NCBI RefSeq assembly: GCF_003063315.1
Contig: NZ_NERV01000003.1
Span: 372,001-436,000 of the forward strand
Direction: 5' to 3'
Source: Limnohabitans sp. T6-5
GTDB taxonomy: Bacteria > Pseudomonadota > Gammaproteobacteria > Burkholderiales > Burkholderiaceae_C
Length of the DNA stretch: 64,000 nt
Below, in pieces: positions 1 through 9,130 of the stretch. The stretch's first letter is position 1. Every line of letters starts with the position of its first letter. The translations under genes were made by a program, and so were the position numbers. The notes under the pieces were generated by a model, which made no database searches, was not told the origin of the DNA, and saw nothing but the letters and a program-made list of their open reading frames with translations.

Positions 1-72
1 CGCTCCGGTGAAGACGACGATGCGCCGGGCCTGGCGCAAGACTGCGGCGAGGGTGTGTTCGGGTGTGGTCAT
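1..72 (-). CDS. Sir2-family NAD-dependent deacetylase (5' end only)
   Basis: Only the first 24 codons are inside the window; the gene reads leftward off the edge. The ATG lies at 72-70. The translation has an amphipathic start and then VVFTGA at residues 19-24. This is the opening of the sirtuin NAD-binding motif (family consensus VVFTGAG followed by S-x-E-S-G). Sirtuins remove acyl groups from lysine using NAD. The catalytic His and zinc-binding Cys residues would lie outside the window, so the call rests on one short motif at the correct distance from the start. Confidence 0.7.
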   Translation of the reverse strand, partial: MTTPEHTLAAVLRQARRIVVFTGA

Positions 73-174
73 GGCAACTTTCCTGTGTGTGGAGGACTGA
101 AATCCAGTTTAGGCAACCCTGCGTCAGGATGCGTCGCCATCTGTAGGGCTCTGCAAATACCAGCTCTTTCCCCC

Positions 175-316
175 GTAGGTCGGCACTCGAAGAGTCCGAC
201 ATTTTCTGAGCGCCCCTCATGCTCGATCAGGGCAACATCGGTGATTCAACATCGTCGGGGTCTTCGACCGCCGACCTACGAACACCCCGTAGGTCGGCAC
301 TCGAAGAGTCCGACAT
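175..316. repeat. REP hairpin cluster (three elements)
   Basis: Three REP-like elements lie between the sirtuin and EI24 genes: 175-202 (+), 253-279 (-) and 289-316 (+). The last two form an inverted pair. Each has a GTAG foot, then GTCGG, a one-base bulge, a 4-nt arm, a GAA loop, the complementary arm and CCGAC. The inner arms are ACTC/GAGT in the plus copies and GGTC/GACC in the minus copy. The last element ends about 29 bases before the EI24 start codon, so it may lie in that mRNA's leader. Confidence 0.85.
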
Positions 317-344
317 TCCCAGTTGAACTGTTAAGCTTTCGCCC

Positions 345-1256
345 ATGAAGCTGTTGATCGATTCTTTTTGGCGTGCTGCCTTGTATTGCCTCTACCCCAA
401 GGTGATTGGCCTGTCTTTGTTGCCTTTGGTGCTGATTGTTGCGGCCTCGGGTGGCTTGGGCTGGATGTATTGGGATGTGGCGGTGTCTGGCGTGCGCGAT
501 TGGCTGGATGCGTCGAGTTGGTTGCAGGTGGTGTGGCGCTGGTTTGACGGGGTGGGGTTGGACAAGCTCAAGAGTGTGGTGGCCCCGCTGGTGGTGATTT
601 TTTCGGTCACACCGCTGGTGGTCGTGGCCACTTTGCTGGCGGTGTCGTTTTTCATGACCCCTTCGCTCACACGGCTGGTGGCGGATCGGCGTTTTGCGCA
701 GATGCAGCGAAAGAAGGGCGGCAGTTTCTGGCATGGACTGTGGTGGACTTTTGTGTCGGTGTTGCTGGCGCTGGGCGCTTTGTTGGTGACTTTGCCCATG
801 TGGCTGGTGCCCCCGCTGGCCATGGTGTTGCCTGCCTTGATTTGGGGCTGGTTGACCTACCGCATCATGGCTTTTGATGTGCTGGCCGAATTTGCCAGCC
901 CGGACGAGCGACGGACTCTGTTGGCGCGTCACCGCCCGAGCTGGCTGGCGATGGGCGTCATCACCGGTTTGATGGGCGCAGCGCCCAGTCTGGTGTGGGC
1001 TTCGGGGGCTTTGTTTGCGGCGGCCTTTGTGATTTTGGTGCCCATGGCCATCTGGATCTACACCTTGGTGTTTGCCTTTTCATCGCTCTGGTTTGCGCAC
1101 TTTGCCCTGGCAGCTTTGCAGGCATTGCGCCATGAACCCTTGAATGCCAGCGTGGATGAGGTGCTGAACTCTGCGCCTGTGGCGCCCCATTCGTCGGCCC
1201 GGCTGGGCACGAAAACCGATGACGTCACGGACGTGCACTCACACCGCGACCTTTGA
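345..1256 (+). CDS. EI24 domain-containing inner-membrane protein
   Basis: This is a 303-residue polytopic membrane protein. Hydrophobic segments are visible at about 20-48, 78-108, 135-170 and 200-255, separated by short basic loops. The overall pattern (an SFWRAALYCLYPKVIG-type start, a long central hydrophobic block, a hydrophilic C-tail of about 40 residues) matches bacterial EI24/CysZ-like family members in Burkholderiales. CysZ relatives are sulfate transporters, but the Burkholderiales EI24 proteins have no settled function. It ends 14 bases before the molybdopterin-binding-domain gene, so the two are probably co-transcribed. Confidence 0.75.
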   Translation: MKLLIDSFWRAALYCLYPKVIGLSLLPLVLIVAASGGLGWMYWDVAVSGVRDWLDASSWLQVVWRWFDGVGLDKLKSVVAPLVVIFSVTPLVVVATLLAVSFFMTPSLTRLVADRRFAQMQRKKGGSFWHGLWWTFVSVLLALGALLVTLPMWLVPPLAMVLPALIWGWLTYRIMAFDVLAEFASPDERRTLLARHRPSWLAMGVITGLMGAAPSLVWASGALFAAAFVILVPMAIWIYTLVFAFSSLWFAHFALAALQALRHEPLNASVDEVLNSAPVAPHSSARLGTKTDDVTDVHSHRDL

Positions 1257-1288
1257 ACCCCTGAACCTTCTTGAAGAAAGTCCTGACC

Positions 1289-2104
1289 GTGACCCCCACT
1301 TTTGGCTTGATCATCATTGGCGACGAAATCATGTCCGGTAAACGCCAGGACAAACACATGCCCAAAGTCATTGAGCTGCTGTCTGAGCGGGGGCTGAGTC
1401 TGTCTTGGGCCGACTATGTGGGCGATTCGCCAGAGCGCATCACGGCCACCTTGCAGCGGGCGTTTGCTTCGTCCGATGTGGTGTTTTCATGTGGCGGCAT
1501 TGGCGCGACGCCCGACGACCACACCCGCCAGTGTGCAGCGCGCGCCCTGGGGGTGCCGCTGGCCTTGCACCCGCAGGCCAAGCTGCTGATTCAAGAGCGC
1601 ATGCAGGACGTGGCCAAAGAGCAGGGCCTGCCCTATGAGCCTGATCGCGACGACAACGTGCACAGGCTCAATATGGGGGTGTTTCCCGAAGGGGCTGACA
1701 TCATTGCCAACCCCTACAACAAGATTCCGGGCTTCACCTGTCAGGGCCCGGGCGGTGGTGCGGTGCATTTTGTGCCCGGCTTTCCGGTGATGGCCTGGCC
1801 CATGGTGGCGTCGGTGCTGGATGCGCGTTATGCCGCGCATTTCCATCAAAACGCCTGGCTTGAAAAGTCAGTCATCGTGTTGGGCTCCATGGAGGCGACG
1901 CTCACGCCCTTGATGGAGTCGGTAGAAGCCACTCACCCGGGGGTGAAGGTGTTCAGCCTGCCCAGTGTGGACCACCCGCAATGGGGGCGCCACATTGAGC
2001 TGGGTGTCAAAGGCGCGCCCGAACAGGCAGAAAAAGCTTATCTGGATCTGCGACAAGGGCTGAAGGTGTTTGATGTGCAATATGGCCCCGAAATGGTGCG
2101 TTGA
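1289..2104 (+). CDS. MoCF/CinA-type molybdopterin-binding domain protein
   Basis: The protein is 271 residues from the GTG at 1289. A TTG at 1271 is in frame, but the GTG puts the conserved FGLIIIGDEIMSGKRQDKH opening at the usual distance and has a purine-rich AGAAAG stretch upstream. Residues about 5-75 and the CGGIGATPDDHT motif near residue 70 form the nucleotide/molybdopterin-binding fold shared by MoeA, MogA and the N-domain of CinA. It lacks the C-terminal nicotinamide-nucleotide amidase domain of full CinA, so it is the stand-alone type. Its substrate is not shown by the sequence. It probably forms an operon with the upstream EI24 gene. Confidence 0.8.
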   Translation: MTPTFGLIIIGDEIMSGKRQDKHMPKVIELLSERGLSLSWADYVGDSPERITATLQRAFASSDVVFSCGGIGATPDDHTRQCAARALGVPLALHPQAKLLIQERMQDVAKEQGLPYEPDRDDNVHRLNMGVFPEGADIIANPYNKIPGFTCQGPGGGAVHFVPGFPVMAWPMVASVLDARYAAHFHQNAWLEKSVIVLGSMEATLTPLMESVEATHPGVKVFSLPSVDHPQWGRHIELGVKGAPEQAEKAYLDLRQGLKVFDVQYGPEMVR

Positions 2105-2111
2105 GTCGGTT

Positions 2112-2139
2112 TGCACCAAAATAGTGCGAACGCGCACTA
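2112..2139. promoter_or_regulatory. NtrC-type enhancer sites upstream of glnA
   Basis: TGCACCAAAATAGTGCG at 2112-2128 is a near-palindrome of the GCACC-N5-GGTGC type bound by NtrC. It overlaps a second, perfect inverted repeat with arms TAGTGCG (2122-2128) and CGCACTA (2133-2139). They lie about 190-215 bases ahead of the sigma-54 promoter, a normal distance for NtrC activation by looping. Binding is inferred from the motif and from ntrC being in the same cluster. Confidence 0.7.
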
Positions 2140-2327
2140 AAATAAAGCGAGCAAAAGATTTGAAAGCGTGAACCGACACTGCCTTGGACGGGTCTTGGCG
2201 GAGCATCAGCGTGAAGGCCCGCAGTCGCTCGCCAAAGGCAAAGACTTTTTTGTGAGCAGGTGGTGAACAGGGCCGCGACGAAGGCACAATCACGGCGTAT
2301 TCGGATTTTGCAGGCTTGAGCCCAAGC

Positions 2328-2343
2328 TGGCACAAAAACTGCA
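2328..2343 (+). promoter_or_regulatory. sigma-54 promoter of glnA
   Basis: TGGCAC, five A residues, then CTGCA give the invariant GG (2329-2330) and GC (2341-2342) exactly ten bases apart, as in sigma-54 (-24/-12) promoters. It lies 48 bases before the glnA start codon, with NtrC-type sites further upstream. Together with the NtrB/NtrC genes downstream, this is the expected nitrogen-regulated glnA promoter. Confidence 0.85.
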
Positions 2344-2390
2344 ATGCCCGAAGGTACGTTTTTCAATCCCTTTCCAACCAGGAGAATTTG

Positions 2391-3806
2391 ATGGCCAAGA
2401 CCGTCGCAGACGTGATGAAGATGGTGCAAGAAAATGAAGTCAAGTTTGTTGACTTCCGCTTCACCGATACCCGTGGCAAGTGGCAGCACATCACTGCGCC
2501 CGTGTCGCAGTTTGACGAGCAGAAGTTCGAAGACGGTCAAGCCTTCGACGGCTCTTCGATTGCTGGCTGGAAGGGCATCGAAGCTTCGGACATGTTGCTG
2601 ATGCCCGATGCCAACAGCGCCTTCATCGACCCCTTCTTTGAAGAAGTCACTTTGGTTCTGATCTGCGACGTGATCGAGCCCACAGACGGCAAAGCCTACG
2701 AGCGTGACCCCCGTTCGATCGCCAAGCGCGCCGAGACTTACCTCAAGCAAGCTGGCCTGGGCGACACCGCATTCTTCGGCCCAGAACCCGAATTCTTCTT
2801 GTTTGACGACGTGCGTTGGAGCACTGAGCCCAACAACACCTTCTACGCCATCGACGAAGCCGAAGCCCCATGGAACAGCGGCACCAAGATGGAAAACGGC
2901 AACAGCGGTCACCGCAACCGTGTCAAGGGTGGCTACTTCCCCGTGCCTCCCGTGGACAGCACGCACGACATGCGCAGCGAGATGTCCCTGATCCTCGAAT
3001 CGATCGGTATCCCGGTCGAAGTGCACCACCACGAAGTGGCTGGCGCTGGTCAGTGCGAAATCGGCACCCGTTTCTCGACCTTGGTTGAGCGCGCCGACTG
3101 GACCCTGATGCAAAAGTACGTGATTCACAACGTGGCCAACGCTTACGGCAAAACCGCCACCTTCATGCCCAAGCCCTACGCTGGCGACAACGGCTCCGGC
3201 ATGCACGTTCACCAGTCCGTCTGGAAAGACGGCAAGAACCTGTTCGCTGGCAATGGCTACGCTGGTTTGTCTGAATTCGCTTTGTTCTACATCGGCGGCA
3301 TCATCAAGCACGCTCGCGCCCTGAACGCGATCACCAACCCTGGCACCAACAGCTACAAGCGTTTGGTGCCTCACTACGAAGCACCGGTTAAATTGGCTTA
3401 CTCGGCCAAGAACCGCTCCGCTTCGATCCGTATCCCCAACGTTGCCAGCGACAAGGGCCGTCGCGTGGAAGCCCGCTTCCCCGATCCATTGTGCAACCCT
3501 TACCTGGGCTTCGCAGCCCTGTTGATGGCTGGCCTGGACGGCGTGGAAAACAAGATCCACCCCGGCGAAGCTGCCACCAAAGACCTGTACCACCTGCCTC
3601 CAGAAGAAGACAAGTTGGTGCCCACTGTGTGCTCCAGCCTGGACCAGGCGCTGGAAGCCCTCAACGCTGACCGCGCTTTCTTGACCAAGGGCGGCGTGTT
3701 CACCGACTCGTGGATCGACGCCTACATCGACTTGAAGATGCAAGAAGTCAACCGCAGCCGCGTGGAAGTGGCACCTGTCGAATACGACATGTACTTCTCC
3801 CTGTAA
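2391..3806 (+). CDS. glnA: glutamine synthetase, type I
   Basis: GlnA makes glutamine from glutamate, ammonia and ATP in the cytoplasm as a dodecamer. The 471-residue length fits GSI-beta enzymes (E. coli 469). The start at 2391 follows a GGAG site at 2381 and gives MAKTVADVM; an upstream in-frame extension exists but would run through the promoter. Visible motifs are the N-terminal beta-grasp with [11 protein letters not shown], catalytic-domain blocks PEPEFFLFD and HVHQS, and NRSASIRIP. The adenylylation loop DLYHLPPEE places the target Tyr at codon 400, so activity is expected to be controlled by GlnE adenylylation. Transcription is probably from the sigma-54 promoter at 2328, and a strong terminator follows. 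Confidence 0.98.
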   Translation: MAKTVADVMKMVQENEVKFVDFRFTDTRGKWQHITAPVSQFDEQKFEDGQAFDGSSIAGWKGIEASDMLLMPDANSAFIDPFFEEVTLVLICDVIEPTDGKAYERDPRSIAKRAETYLKQAGLGDTAFFGPEPEFFLFDDVRWSTEPNNTFYAIDEAEAPWNSGTKMENGNSGHRNRVKGGYFPVPPVDSTHDMRSEMSLILESIGIPVEVHHHEVAGAGQCEIGTRFSTLVERADWTLMQKYVIHNVANAYGKTATFMPKPYAGDNGSGMHVHQSVWKDGKNLFAGNGYAGLSEFALFYIGGIIKHARALNAITNPGTNSYKRLVPHYEAPVKLAYSAKNRSASIRIPNVASDKGRRVEARFPDPLCNPYLGFAALLMAGLDGVENKIHPGEAATKDLYHLPPEEDKLVPTVCSSLDQALEALNADRAFLTKGGVFTDSWIDAYIDLKMQEVNRSRVEVAPVEYDMYFSL

Positions 3807-3842
3807 TCCGGCCCATGCGGATTGCACAGCCCTGTGCAAAAA

Positions 3843-3870
3843 AGGACGGCTTCGGCTGTCCTTTTTTTTT
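3843..3870 (+). terminator. Rho-independent terminator after glnA
   Basis: AGGACGGC (3843-3850), a TTCG tetraloop, then GCTGTCCT (3855-3862) form an 8-bp stem with one G-T pair, followed by a run of T to 3870. A-residues precede the stem, so the structure could also stop transcription from the other strand. It begins 36 bases after the glnA stop codon and separates glnA from the DUF4124-ntrBC genes. Confidence 0.9.
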
Positions 3871-3922
3871 CGTCCGACGTGGCTTTATCCTGAACAGAAC
3901 ATCCATGAAAAGGGGCGTGGCC

Positions 3923-4459
3923 ATGAAACCCAAATCACCCGAGCTGATGCCTGCGTGGACGGCCATTGCGTCCTTTGTGGCCTTTTTGTGCGCGCTGTGC
4001 GGGGCTCAGGCACAGGCGCAGGCGCAGGAGGGTGTGTACCGCTGCGGCCAGGAATACACCAATGCGCCGCGCGACAAGAGCCGCTGCCAGTTGCTCAACC
4101 CACAAGCGGTCACGGTCATTGAAGGCACGCGCCCCACATTGGGTGGGGCCACGGCAGCCACTGCTGACGATCGCACCAAAATGGAGCCCTCCAAGGCAGA
4201 GGGTGCTGCACAAAAAGACCGCGATGCCCAAGGGCGCACCATTGTGGCCACGGAGCTGGAAAAAACCCGGCAGCAGCACGCGCAACTGCTGCAAGAGTAC
4301 AAGCAGGGAGAATCCGTGCAGTGGAAGTCAGAGACACGCGAGCAAGCCCAACAACAGGAGCGTATGGCCAAGCTGAAAGCGGCCATCGAGCGTGCCGAGC
4401 GCGACATGGAAAGTCTGCAGCGCGAATTAGCCCGCCGACCGGCCCCAACCCACCCTTGA
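3923..4459 (+). CDS. DUF4124-type periplasmic protein
   Basis: This 178-residue protein has a clear signal peptide: a basic start, a hydrophobic stretch at about 13-30, and an Ala/Gln-rich cleavage region near 33. After it come GVYRC and a second Cys (SRCQLL), as in DUF4124 domains. The C-terminal half (about 80-175) is highly charged and heptad-like, probably coiled coil. The ATG at 3923 is chosen because AGGGG lies 7 bases upstream; an ATG at 3905 is the alternative. It ends 3 bases before ntrB and this placement between glnA and ntrB is common in the order. Function is unknown. Confidence 0.75.
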   Translation: MKPKSPELMPAWTAIASFVAFLCALCGAQAQAQAQEGVYRCGQEYTNAPRDKSRCQLLNPQAVTVIEGTRPTLGGATAATADDRTKMEPSKAEGAAQKDRDAQGRTIVATELEKTRQQHAQLLQEYKQGESVQWKSETREQAQQQERMAKLKAAIERAERDMESLQRELARRPAPTHP

Positions 4460-4462
4460 AAC

Positions 4463-5539
4463 ATGGATGAGCACATGTCTTTGATAGCCAACCGATTTCA
4501 GGCTTTTGATTTGCTGGCGACCCCTGTGGCCGTGCTGGAGGGGCAGGGCGGCATCCTTTTTGCCAATGCGGCCCTCGAAGACGTGATGGGTCTGTCCCGC
4601 CGCAGCCTGCATGGCACGCACATGCCTGACTATTTTCTGGACCCGCAACCACTGACCCACGCCCTGGTGGGCGCGCAATCCAACGAGTTTGCCGCTTTGC
4701 GCTATGAGGCCCAACTGCGCCGCCTGCACCACAACGACAGCTTGCCTGTTCATGTGATCGTGGCCCCTACTGACCAGCTCCATGAGGTGATTGTGGAGCT
4801 GTTGCCGGTGGAGCAGCAAACCCGCCAAGAGCGCGAAGAGCGCCTGCTGGAGCAGGCGCAAGCCAACAAGGAGCTCATTCGCAATTTGGCGCACGAAATC
4901 AAGAACCCGCTGGGCGGCATTCGCGGCTCGGCCCAGTTGCTGGAAATGGAGCTGGACAACAAGGAGTTGACCGAATACACGCAGGTCATCATCCACGAGG
5001 CCGACCGCCTGCAAACCCTGGTGGACCGCTTGCTGGCGCCGCACCGCAGACCGCATGTGGTGGGCGATGTGAACATCCATGAGGTGTGCGAGCGGGTGCG
5101 GGCCTTGATCCTGGCCGAATTCCCACGGGGACTGAAGGTTGTGCGTGACTACGACACCTCGATCCCCGAGTTTCGTGGCGACCGCGAGCAGCTGATTCAG
5201 ACCGTGCTCAACATCACGCACAACGCGGCGCAAGCTCTGCAAGAACGCATCGCACAGGGCGATGCGCAGATCACGTTCAAGAGCCGAATCTTGAGGCAAG
5301 TCACGTTTGGCAAGCAGCGTTACCGCCTGGCATTGGAATTGCATGTGATCGACAACGGGCCTGGTGTTCCAGACTCGATCAAGGACCGCATTTTCTTCCC
5401 GTTGATTTCGGGGCGCGAAGGCGGCTCAGGCCTGGGGCTGACATTGGCGCAAACCTTTGTTCAGCAACACCACGGCATGATCGAATGTGACAGCGAGCCC
5501 GGTCGTACGGATTTCAAAATCTTGATTCCGTTGCCTTAA
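4463..5539 (+). CDS. ntrB: nitrogen-regulation sensor kinase NtrB (GlnL)
   Basis: NtrB phosphorylates or dephosphorylates NtrC according to PII status. The 358-residue soluble protein has a PAS-like N-domain (about 10-110) and then the dimerisation/phosphoacceptor helix with LAHEIKNPLGGIRGSAQLL; the target His is codon 144. The ATPase domain follows: N-box around NITHNAAQALQ, G1 VIDNGPGVP, G2 GREGGSGLGLTLA. No membrane segments are present, as expected for NtrB. It lies directly after the DUF4124 gene and 35 bases before the ntrC start. An in-frame ATG 12 bases downstream (4475) is an alternative start. Confidence 0.95.
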   Translation: MDEHMSLIANRFQAFDLLATPVAVLEGQGGILFANAALEDVMGLSRRSLHGTHMPDYFLDPQPLTHALVGAQSNEFAALRYEAQLRRLHHNDSLPVHVIVAPTDQLHEVIVELLPVEQQTRQEREERLLEQAQANKELIRNLAHEIKNPLGGIRGSAQLLEMELDNKELTEYTQVIIHEADRLQTLVDRLLAPHRRPHVVGDVNIHEVCERVRALILAEFPRGLKVVRDYDTSIPEFRGDREQLIQTVLNITHNAAQALQERIAQGDAQITFKSRILRQVTFGKQRYRLALELHVIDNGPGVPDSIKDRIFFPLISGREGGSGLGLTLAQTFVQQHHGMIECDSEPGRTDFKILIPLP

Positions 5540-5574
5540 TGCACACCTGAGTGCCCACAGAAAGTGCCACGTTG

Positions 5575-7122
5575 ATGAAGCCGATCTGGATCGTAGACGA
5601 TGACCAATCCATCCGCTTTGTGCTTGAAAAAGCACTCTTGCGCGAAGGCTTGCCCACCCGAAGCTTCACCAATCCACGCGAGGTCTTGAAGGCGCTGGAT
5701 TCCGAAGACGGCCGAGAGGGCCCGCAAGTGCTGGTGAGCGACATCCGCATGCCCGGTGGTTCGGGCCTGGATTTGCTGACCACCATCAAGCAGCGCCTGC
5801 CCGCCTTGCCGGTCATCATCATGACCGCGTTTTCCGATCTGGACAGCGCGGTGTCGGCCTTTCAAAGCGGTGCGTTTGAATACCTGCCCAAACCGTTTGA
5901 CCTGCCCAAAGCGGTGGAGCTGATCCGCCGTGCCGTGGGCGAAAGCCAGCGTGAAGAGGTGACAGAAAAAACACAGGTCGACACCCCCGAAATGCTGGGC
6001 CAGGCCCCGGCCATGCAAGACGTGTTTCGCGGCATTGGCCGCTTGGCGCAAAGTCATGTCACGGTGCTGATCACGGGCGAATCGGGCTCGGGCAAAGAGC
6101 TGGTGGCCCATGCCTTGCACAAACACTCACCGCGTGCCCACCAGCCCTTTGTCGCCATCAACACGGCGGCCATTCCCAAAGACTTGCTGGAGAGCGAACT
6201 CTTTGGTCACGAGCGTGGTGCCTTCACCGGTGCACAAACCACACGCCGGGGCCGCTTTGAGCAGGCCGATGGCGGCACCTTGTTTCTGGACGAAATCGGC
6301 GACATGCCCTTTGACCTGCAGACCCGCTTGCTGCGCGTCTTGTCGGACGGCAACTTTTACCGCGTGGGCGGGCACAGCGCCGTCAAGGCCAATGTGCGCG
6401 TGATTGCCGCCACCCACCAAAACCTGGAGCAACGCGTCAAGGAAGGCGTGTTCCGCGAAGACTTGTACCACCGGCTCAACGTGATCCGGCTGCGCTTGCC
6501 CGCTTTGCGTGAGCGCCGCGAAGACATTCCCATGCTGGCGCGTTACTTTTTGCAGCGCAGTGCCCAGCAGCTGGGGGTGGAGCCCAAGCGCATCTCGGAT
6601 GCTGCCATTGAGCGCTTGAGCCATTTCCAGTTTCCGGGCAATGTGCGCCAGCTGGAAAACATCTGTCACTGGTTGACCGTGATGGCCCCAGCGCAAGTGA
6701 TCGAAACCAAAGACCTGCCGCCTGAAGTGCTGGACGTGCAAGCGCCTGCGGTGGCGGCGTCCGAGAGCATGACGCCTCAAGCCGAGGCGCCCCTGGCCCC
6801 CGCTGTGCAGCCAGTGTCCGGTGCTGCCCCTTCGGCCTCTGCAGACGCCAGTGCCGCTTGGGCTGCTGCGCCTTTGTCAGCACCTAGTTCAACCGCTTTG
6901 GCGTCTGGCACCTGGGAGCCCGGTCTCGAGGCCGAGGCCTTGCGCCTGCTGGCCACCGACCGCACCGATGTGTGGGATGTGCTCACGCGCCGCTTTGAAA
7001 CCAGCCTGATCCAGGCCGCCTTGGCCACCACCCGGGGCCGACGCATCGAAGCCGCCCAAAAATTGGGCATCGGCCGCAACACCATCACCCGCAAGATCCA
7101 GGAGTTGGGCATCGAAGAGTAA
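5575..7122 (+). CDS. ntrC: nitrogen-regulation response regulator NtrC (GlnG), sigma-54 activator
   Basis: NtrC activates sigma-54 promoters under nitrogen limitation. The 515-residue protein has a receiver domain (1-120, phospho-Asp at codon 56 in VSDIRMPGG). Next is an AAA+ domain (about 140-375) with Walker A GESGSGKE, the sigma-54 contact loop GAFTGA, and FLDEIGDMP. An Ala/Pro-rich linker (about 390-445) leads to a Fis-type HTH at the end ([19 protein letters not shown]). The ATG at 5575 gives the standard [10 protein letters not shown] start; a GTG 24 bases upstream is in frame but would extend the receiver domain unusually. Together with ntrB it should control the sigma-54 glnA promoter at 2328. 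Confidence 0.96.
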   Translation: MKPIWIVDDDQSIRFVLEKALLREGLPTRSFTNPREVLKALDSEDGREGPQVLVSDIRMPGGSGLDLLTTIKQRLPALPVIIMTAFSDLDSAVSAFQSGAFEYLPKPFDLPKAVELIRRAVGESQREEVTEKTQVDTPEMLGQAPAMQDVFRGIGRLAQSHVTVLITGESGSGKELVAHALHKHSPRAHQPFVAINTAAIPKDLLESELFGHERGAFTGAQTTRRGRFEQADGGTLFLDEIGDMPFDLQTRLLRVLSDGNFYRVGGHSAVKANVRVIAATHQNLEQRVKEGVFREDLYHRLNVIRLRLPALRERREDIPMLARYFLQRSAQQLGVEPKRISDAAIERLSHFQFPGNVRQLENICHWLTVMAPAQVIETKDLPPEVLDVQAPAVAASESMTPQAEAPLAPAVQPVSGAAPSASADASAAWAAAPLSAPSSTALASGTWEPGLEAEALRLLATDRTDVWDVLTRRFETSLIQAALATTRGRRIEAAQKLGIGRNTITRKIQELGIEE

Positions 7123-7138
7123 AGGGTCGAGTCATTTC

Positions 7139-7436
7139 CGTCGGCACTCGAAGAGTCCGACGTGGTCCAAGTACCCACATCGCCTATTCGGGCTTGGCAT
7201 GTGTGTGGGTACATGTCGGGGTCTTCGACCACCGACCTACAAACCGCAGCGCGCCCCGTAGGTCGGCACTCGAAGAGTCCGACATTGCGGTGAAACCAAA
7301 CGACGTGTTTTCAGGCGTTTGCGGCTCACACGTCAAATGTCGGGGTCTTCGACCACCGACCTACAACATCCTCGCAATCCATCGTCCCGCCATCCTGTTG
7401 TCCTGCCTCGTAGGTCGGTACTCGAAGAGTCCGACG
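7139..7436. repeat. REP/BIME cluster filling the ntrC-ferredoxin gap
   Basis: Five REP elements occupy most of this 338-base gap: 7139-7162 (+, foot degraded), 7214-7241 (-), 7258-7285 (+), 7338-7365 (-) and 7410-7436 (+). Minus copies have GGTC/GACC inner arms, plus copies ACTC/GAGT. The spacer between the last two (7366-7409) is, in reverse complement, almost the same as the spacer inside the tandem units at 11677-12207, so a whole two-REP unit has been copied between the loci. No gene is seen in the gap. Confidence 0.85.
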
Positions 7437-7460
7437 ATGGTTTTGATGCATCGATGAGGT

Positions 7461-7754
7461 TCAGTCAGCGAAGGGGTCTTTGAGCACCACATCGCTGACG
7501 GGAAAGGCCACGCATGGCAGGACACAGCCGTCGGCTTTTTCTTCAGCGCTCAAGCCTGGCCAGGCCATCTCGTAGCGCACATGGCCGCTGAGCAGGTGGC
7601 CGATGCAGGTTCGGCAGCTGCCCGAGCGGCAGGAGCTGGGCCACTGCAAACCGCCTTGTTCAATGGAGTCGAGCAAGGACTGCTCTCGCCAGGCATCAAA
7701 ACTGCCGCCGTCGGGCTCGATGCGGGCGTTAAAGAACGGGATGTCTTGGCCCAT
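7461..7754 (-). CDS. [2Fe-2S] plant-type ferredoxin
   Basis: This small electron-transfer protein has 97 residues. The cluster ligands are Cys42, Cys47, Cys50 (in SCRSGSCRTC) and Cys81 (LPC), with the C-x4-C-x2-C spacing of plant-type ferredoxins. The short N-terminal part is consistent with a bare ferredoxin domain without a reductase. It lies 2 bases after the L,D-transpeptidase stop and is probably the last gene of that operon. Its redox partner cannot be told from the sequence. Confidence 0.88.
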   Translation of the reverse strand: MGQDIPFFNARIEPDGGSFDAWREQSLLDSIEQGGLQWPSSCRSGSCRTCIGHLLSGHVRYEMAWPGLSAEEKADGCVLPCVAFPVSDVVLKDPFAD

Positions 7755-7756
7755 GC

Positions 7757-9130
7757 TCAGGTCGGTCCTTCAAAGATCAACTTCCAGGCCGAGCCTTCCT
7801 TTTGCCAGTAAGTACGCAGGTATTGGTAGGCATTGATGTTTTTTTGGTTGGGGTCTTTCATGGTGACCACCAGGGTGTCTTGTGCGTCGTGCCAGCGCAG
7901 CACGGACATCAGTTGCAAGGGCTTGCTTTTGTAGTGTCCCAGTGACACTTTGGCCAATTTGGGCCACCAGTAAGTCAGGTCCATTTCGTCGCGCTCAAAG
8001 CGGCTGCTGTAGTGCTGCTTCAAGACGTCCGGATCGAGGCCATTGCGCGCTTGTAGCCATTGGTTCAGGGTCGGTTTGAAATCTGCGTACAGGCTGGATG
8101 CGCCACCGGCGGGCACCCAATCGAGCTTTTCGGCAATGATGACGGGTGTCATGCGCAGATCCGGCAAGTTCAGCAACTTTTCCATTTCCGGATTGGCCAG
8201 CACCACACAGCCATCGGTGGATTCGGGTGCCCGGGCGTACTGCGCACTGGGCGTGCCGTGCAGCCAGATGCCCGAGCCCGACTTGCGGCGCATGATGTCG
8301 ATGGCACTGGGGTAGTTCAGCGTCAAGGCGCCCACCCCAAATAAATCGGGCAAGGTGGCGCCCGGCAGGTTTTTTTGAATGAAGTAAATCCCCAGCGGGG
8401 TTTTGCCATCGCCTTCCTTGAGCTTGCCCACCCCATTGATGCCCACAGAAATATAGGTTTCCTTGAGCAATTCGAGCTGGGGTTTACCGTCTGCCCCGGT
8501 GCGGTTGGCGAACCAGTACAGGCGCGAGCGCGAAGCATCCACTGCTGCGACATAGGCTTGCTGCGGGTCAAGGAAGGCCAAGGCTGCCGGGATTTGTCCT
8601 TGCAGGGCGTGGGCCTCAGGGTGGCTGAGCCTGCGTGTGGCTTCGAGCACCAGCTCTTGCAGGCGCTTCAAGGCAGAAGGTTGGGTTTCTTCGTTGATCT
8701 CATCGCCATGAATGGGCTGACGTGAGCTGATGTTGAGCAAGTCGGCATACAGCAGCTGCCCCAGCTGAAAGTTGGGAAACTGCGCCGTCAGGCTGGCCGC
8801 CGTGGCCAGGGCCTTGGCGCGATCACCATTGCCCAGCTGCGCATAAATGCGTCTGACCAGGGTTTCGGGGTCTGGGCTCGCCGCAGTGGGCTCGTTTGGG
8901 GCGGGTTCAAATTCGATGCGCCAGCCCATGGGGCCAGATGTGGCTTGGGCATTGGTCAGTGCATTGGAGTCGACATCGGAGATTTCGTGAAAGGCAGAGA
9001 ACCACCAGGCGACAAACGCCAGCAAAACCACCAGCAAGCTCGGCCAGGCCCAGCGCAGACGCCTGGGGTGGCTCAGGGCGTTTGGCCAAAAGCGATTGAG
9101 GCGTTGGGTCAATGCCTTGAGCCAGCTCAA
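7757..9130 (-). CDS. L,D-transpeptidase (YkuD) with C-terminal NTF2-like domain
   Basis: The 457-residue protein has one membrane anchor near residues 25-45, so the rest is periplasmic. A helical stretch (about 80-165) precedes the YkuD domain with WLHG (catalytic His region) and STDGCVV, where Cys308 is the nucleophile. YkuD enzymes form 3-3 peptidoglycan crosslinks or attach lipoproteins. The last 110 residues resemble the Cds6/SnoaL-like domain that also ends the upstream TPR protein. The start is TTG at 9130, overlapping the TPR gene's TGA (TTGA), so the two are translationally coupled. Confidence 0.85.
   Translation of the reverse strand: MSWLKALTQRLNRFWPNALSHPRRLRWAWPSLLVVLLAFVAWWFSAFHEISDVDSNALTNAQATSGPMGWRIEFEPAPNEPTAASPDPETLVRRIYAQLGNGDRAKALATAASLTAQFPNFQLGQLLYADLLNISSRQPIHGDEINEETQPSALKRLQELVLEATRRLSHPEAHALQGQIPAALAFLDPQQAYVAAVDASRSRLYWFANRTGADGKPQLELLKETYISVGINGVGKLKEGDGKTPLGIYFIQKNLPGATLPDLFGVGALTLNYPSAIDIMRRKSGSGIWLHGTPSAQYARAPESTDGCVVLANPEMEKLLNLPDLRMTPVIIAEKLDWVPAGGASSLYADFKPTLNQWLQARNGLDPDVLKQHYSSRFERDEMDLTYWWPKLAKVSLGHYKSKPLQLMSVLRWHDAQDTLVVTMKDPNQKNINAYQYLRTYWQKEGSAWKLIFEGPT

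Noticed and set aside
2007..3839. Long antisense frame over glnA
   Set aside because: Spans a clear gene, its promoter and its stop codon; composition is that of a codon-usage shadow.
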